Below, one piece after another: positions 4,889 to 7,104 of a DNA stretch of 7,104 nucleotides. The notes under the pieces are model-generated. The model was not told the DNA's origin and did not search any database. It was given only the letters and a program-made list of their open reading frames with translations. This DNA comes from Bacillota bacterium (GTDB taxonomy: Bacteria; Bacillota; UBA4882; UBA10575). The stretch is from positions 1 through 7,104 of the forward strand of contig DOID01000062.1 in the NCBI GenBank assembly GCA_003511465.1, read 5' to 3'. Within the stretch, counting starts at the first letter, position 1, and each line of letters starts with the position of its first letter. Position numbers and translations under genes: made by a program.

Positions 4889-7104
4889 ATGAAGAGTAAG
4901 GAAACCACCCCGGTTGAGAAAAAAGGGATTAACCGGCGACGGTGGCGTAGTTTAACAACGAACTGGAAATTGGTGCAGCGCTTTTTCATGCAAAAGGCCA
5001 TTCGCGAGCGGGTTCTGGTGATCATCAGTTTCTTATCAATTGTCGCTATTTTACAGATTGACCTTGTTCCGAAAGCGATTGACGTTAGTTTAGGAGAACC
5101 TTATATTGGTGAAGACATTAGAGCGCCCCGGACTGTAGTTAATACCGAAAAGACCGAGGAGCTAATGGACCAAGCAGCAGACCGGGCGGTCGAAGAAAAC
5201 AAAGATAAACCCGAATACCAAACGATCAGTATTGAAGCCGGGGTCGAAGCCGGAAACCGCTATAATCGAAGCGTCATAATTTTTGAAGAGTATCGGCGGA
5301 AACTCCAGGTCGATGCGGAAGAGGGGACGCCGCCCAGTATTGATCAGGTCCGCGCGGAGTTCCGTCGAGCACTAGAGAATGTTGCGGGGGAATTTGCCGA
5401 GGTTCCGGCGGAGACCCTCGAAATCGTCCTGACCATGGAGGCGACCGAATATGAGCGGATGGTAAAAAGCCTCCGCCAGGTTTACGTTGCTTTGGAAACC
5501 GAGCGTAACATCGGTCCGCAAAATATCGACACCGTCCGTGGTGACCTCAGCGCCTATATTGCTGATAACCGCTTTTTGGTTTTACCCCAGGATCAACCGG
5601 TCATCCAAGAACTGATCGCCGCGCTTGTCTTTCCGAATTTGACCAGGGATGAGGCTAAGATCCGTCAGCTACAGGAAGAAGCGCGCAAAAAGGTGACGCC
5701 GGTCAAGATCGAAAAAGGCAATTTGATCTTGAGTGAGGGCGATCTTGTTACGAACGAGCATATCCAGGTTCTCCGTGATTTGGCGCTGATCGATAACCGC
5801 GGGAACCGGGTCATTATCTTTTTTAGTCTCGCCATTTTGACCCTGCTTTTAATGGCGGTTTGTCTATTTTATCTTTATTTCTTCAATAAAATGCTGATCA
5901 AAGAAGAACGGCATCTCTATTTAATGGCCTTAGTATCCGTGGTGGTGCTGGCGTTGGCGAAAGCGATCAGCCTTTTGAATTTGGACTGGATCGAGTACTT
6001 GGTCCCGCTCTCCTTTGCCGGTATTGTGCTCTCTTTCTTAAGTGAACCGCAACTGGCTTGGGTGATCTCGACGTTGCTCAGCTTAATGATTGGGGTGATC
6101 TTCGATTTTAATCTGGCGCTCACCGTTTATTATTTCATTAGCGGAACAGCGGCGATTTATTTAATGGTTAACCTCACCCAACGGAAAGAGATGATCCGGC
6201 GGGGAATTTATTTATCAGGGATTAATTTCTTTACCATCTTTGCCCTGGGTTTTCTCTTTGGGATCAAACGTTTCAGTAGCTTATTCCTCTTTGCGCTGGT
6301 GGCCGGTTTTAATGGTATTCTCTCGACAGCGCTGGCTAACGGTTTTCTACCCTTTTTTGAACATCTCTTCGGGTTGACTTCGCCGCTTAGCCTCTTAGAA
6401 TTGGCCAATCCAAACCTGCCGTTACTTAAGCGGTTGTTGATTGAAGCGCCGGGGACTTATCACCATAGTATTCTGGTGGGTAATTTAGCCGAGGCGGCCG
6501 CGGATGCCATCGGGGCTGACAGCCTTCTGGTTCGAGTCGGCGCTTACTATCATGATGTGGGTAAACTCCGCCGCCCGTACTTTTTCGTGGAGAATCAGAT
6601 CACCAACGATAATCCCCATGAAAAGCTGGAGCCGACTTTAAGTACGTTGATCATTACTTCCCATGTGCGGGACGGAGTCGAACTGGCGAGATCCTACGGG
6701 GTGCCTTCCAGTATGATCGACATCATTGAGCAACATCATGGCACCGATTTAGTCCGCTATTTCTACCTACAAGCTTCCGAACAGGTTCAGGAGGAAAAGG
6801 AATCGGTGGAGAAAAGCGATTTTTCCTACCCCGGACCGAAACCCCAATCCAAAGAAGCTGCCCTAGTGATGCTGGCCGATTCGGTGGAGGCCGCAGCCCG
6901 GGCCATTGGGCAACCATCCTCTGCCCGCCTGGAAGTTCTGGTCAGTAACATCCTGAAGGAGCGGTTAGAAGGGGGCCAACTGGATGAGACTAATCTCACT
7001 TTGCGTGATATAGATAAGATTAAAGCGGCCTTTTTAAAGGTATTAGGTGGTATTTTCCACCACCGCATTAAATATCCGGAGATTGCTACCCCAGAAAGGA
7101 AGAA
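4889..7104 (+). CDS. pgpH: Cyclic-di-AMP phosphodiesterase, 7TM-HD family (PgpH/YqfF), 3' end not in window
   Basis: The frame is open from ATG 4889 to the right edge: 738 full codons with no stop. B. subtilis YqfF has about 711 residues, so only a few codons should be missing. Order of parts: basic cytoplasmic N-terminus; first membrane helix near 42-56; an outside domain of about 250 residues, beginning near VDVSLGEPYIGEDI and matching the 7TMR-HDED type; about seven helices from residue 308 to about 500; then a cytoplasmic HD domain. Likely metal ligands are H526 (in GTYHHS), H555 and D556 (in YHDVGK), H592 (in SHVRDG), H616 and H617 (in EQHHGTD) and D664 (in LADSVEAA). All are present, so the enzyme should be active. 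PgpH hydrolyses c-di-AMP to pApA and so affects potassium and osmotic balance and the cell wall. What the outside domain senses is unknown. It follows phoH by 42 bases, with a strong AAAGGAGG site; ybeY is the expected next gene. Confidence 0.93.
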   Translation, partial: MKSKETTPVEKKGINRRRWRSLTTNWKLVQRFFMQKAIRERVLVIISFLSIVAILQIDLVPKAIDVSLGEPYIGEDIRAPRTVVNTEKTEELMDQAADRAVEENKDKPEYQTISIEAGVEAGNRYNRSVIIFEEYRRKLQVDAEEGTPPSIDQVRAEFRRALENVAGEFAEVPAETLEIVLTMEATEYERMVKSLRQVYVALETERNIGPQNIDTVRGDLSAYIADNRFLVLPQDQPVIQELIAALVFPNLTRDEAKIRQLQEEARKKVTPVKIEKGNLILSEGDLVTNEHIQVLRDLALIDNRGNRVIIFFSLAILTLLLMAVCLFYLYFFNKMLIKEERHLYLMALVSVVVLALAKAISLLNLDWIEYLVPLSFAGIVLSFLSEPQLAWVISTLLSLMIGVIFDFNLALTVYYFISGTAAIYLMVNLTQRKEMIRRGIYLSGINFFTIFALGFLFGIKRFSSLFLFALVAGFNGILSTALANGFLPFFEHLFGLTSPLSLLELANPNLPLLKRLLIEAPGTYHHSILVGNLAEAAADAIGADSLLVRVGAYYHDVGKLRRPYFFVENQITNDNPHEKLEPTLSTLIITSHVRDGVELARSYGVPSSMIDIIEQHHGTDLVRYFYLQASEQVQEEKESVEKSDFSYPGPKPQSKEAALVMLADSVEAAARAIGQPSSARLEVLVSNILKERLEGGQLDETNLTLRDIDKIKAAFLKVLGGIFHHRIKYPEIATPERK

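Noticed and set aside
5917..7068. Several short minus-strand open frames opposite pgpH
   Set aside because: They overlap conserved membrane and HD-domain codons of pgpH and look like chance frames.

Overview
The window reads as chromosomal DNA of an endospore-forming Firmicute, probably of clostridial rather than Bacillus type. The evidence is three sporulation-restricted families (CwlD-like cortex amidase, YqfC, YqfD), strong GGAGG-type Shine-Dalgarno sites, a TTG start, and the gene order yqfC-yqfD-phoH-pgpH, which is conserved in this phylum. Base composition looks balanced and even across the genes. I cannot name the genus.

Layout. Positions 1-86 hold no gene; a short imperfect 14-bp tandem repeat sits at 22-63. 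On the minus strand, 87-806 encodes a membrane-anchored Amidase_3 enzyme of the CwlD type. A 127-bp divergent spacer separates it from the rest, which is all on the plus strand: an HD-domain tRNA nucleotidyltransferase (cca, best start 934), a 94-bp gap with a candidate sigma-E promoter, yqfC, yqfD (ATGA overlap with yqfC), phoH (TTG start) and a pgpH/yqfF-type 7TM-HD protein that is still open at the right edge of the window. That last gene covers more than 2.2 kb and 738 codons without a stop.

How the genes fit together. yqfC and yqfD are known mother-cell sporulation genes, and CwlD acts on spore cortex peptidoglycan. cca, phoH and pgpH are growth functions: tRNA 3'-end CCA addition, a PhoH/YbeZ ATPase linked to RNA metabolism, and c-di-AMP hydrolysis. 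yqfC-yqfD-phoH-pgpH looks like one transcription unit (spacers of -4, 19 and 42 bp), probably continuing into ybeY beyond the window by analogy with other Firmicutes.

I do not see a new defence, mobile or biosynthetic system. The points worth a second look are small: the candidate sigma-E promoter before yqfC, a hairpin that could cover the pgpH ribosome binding site, an unusual active-site neighbourhood in the amidase, a biotinyl/lipoyl-like segment in YqfD, the cca start and its placement, and the tandem repeat at the left end.
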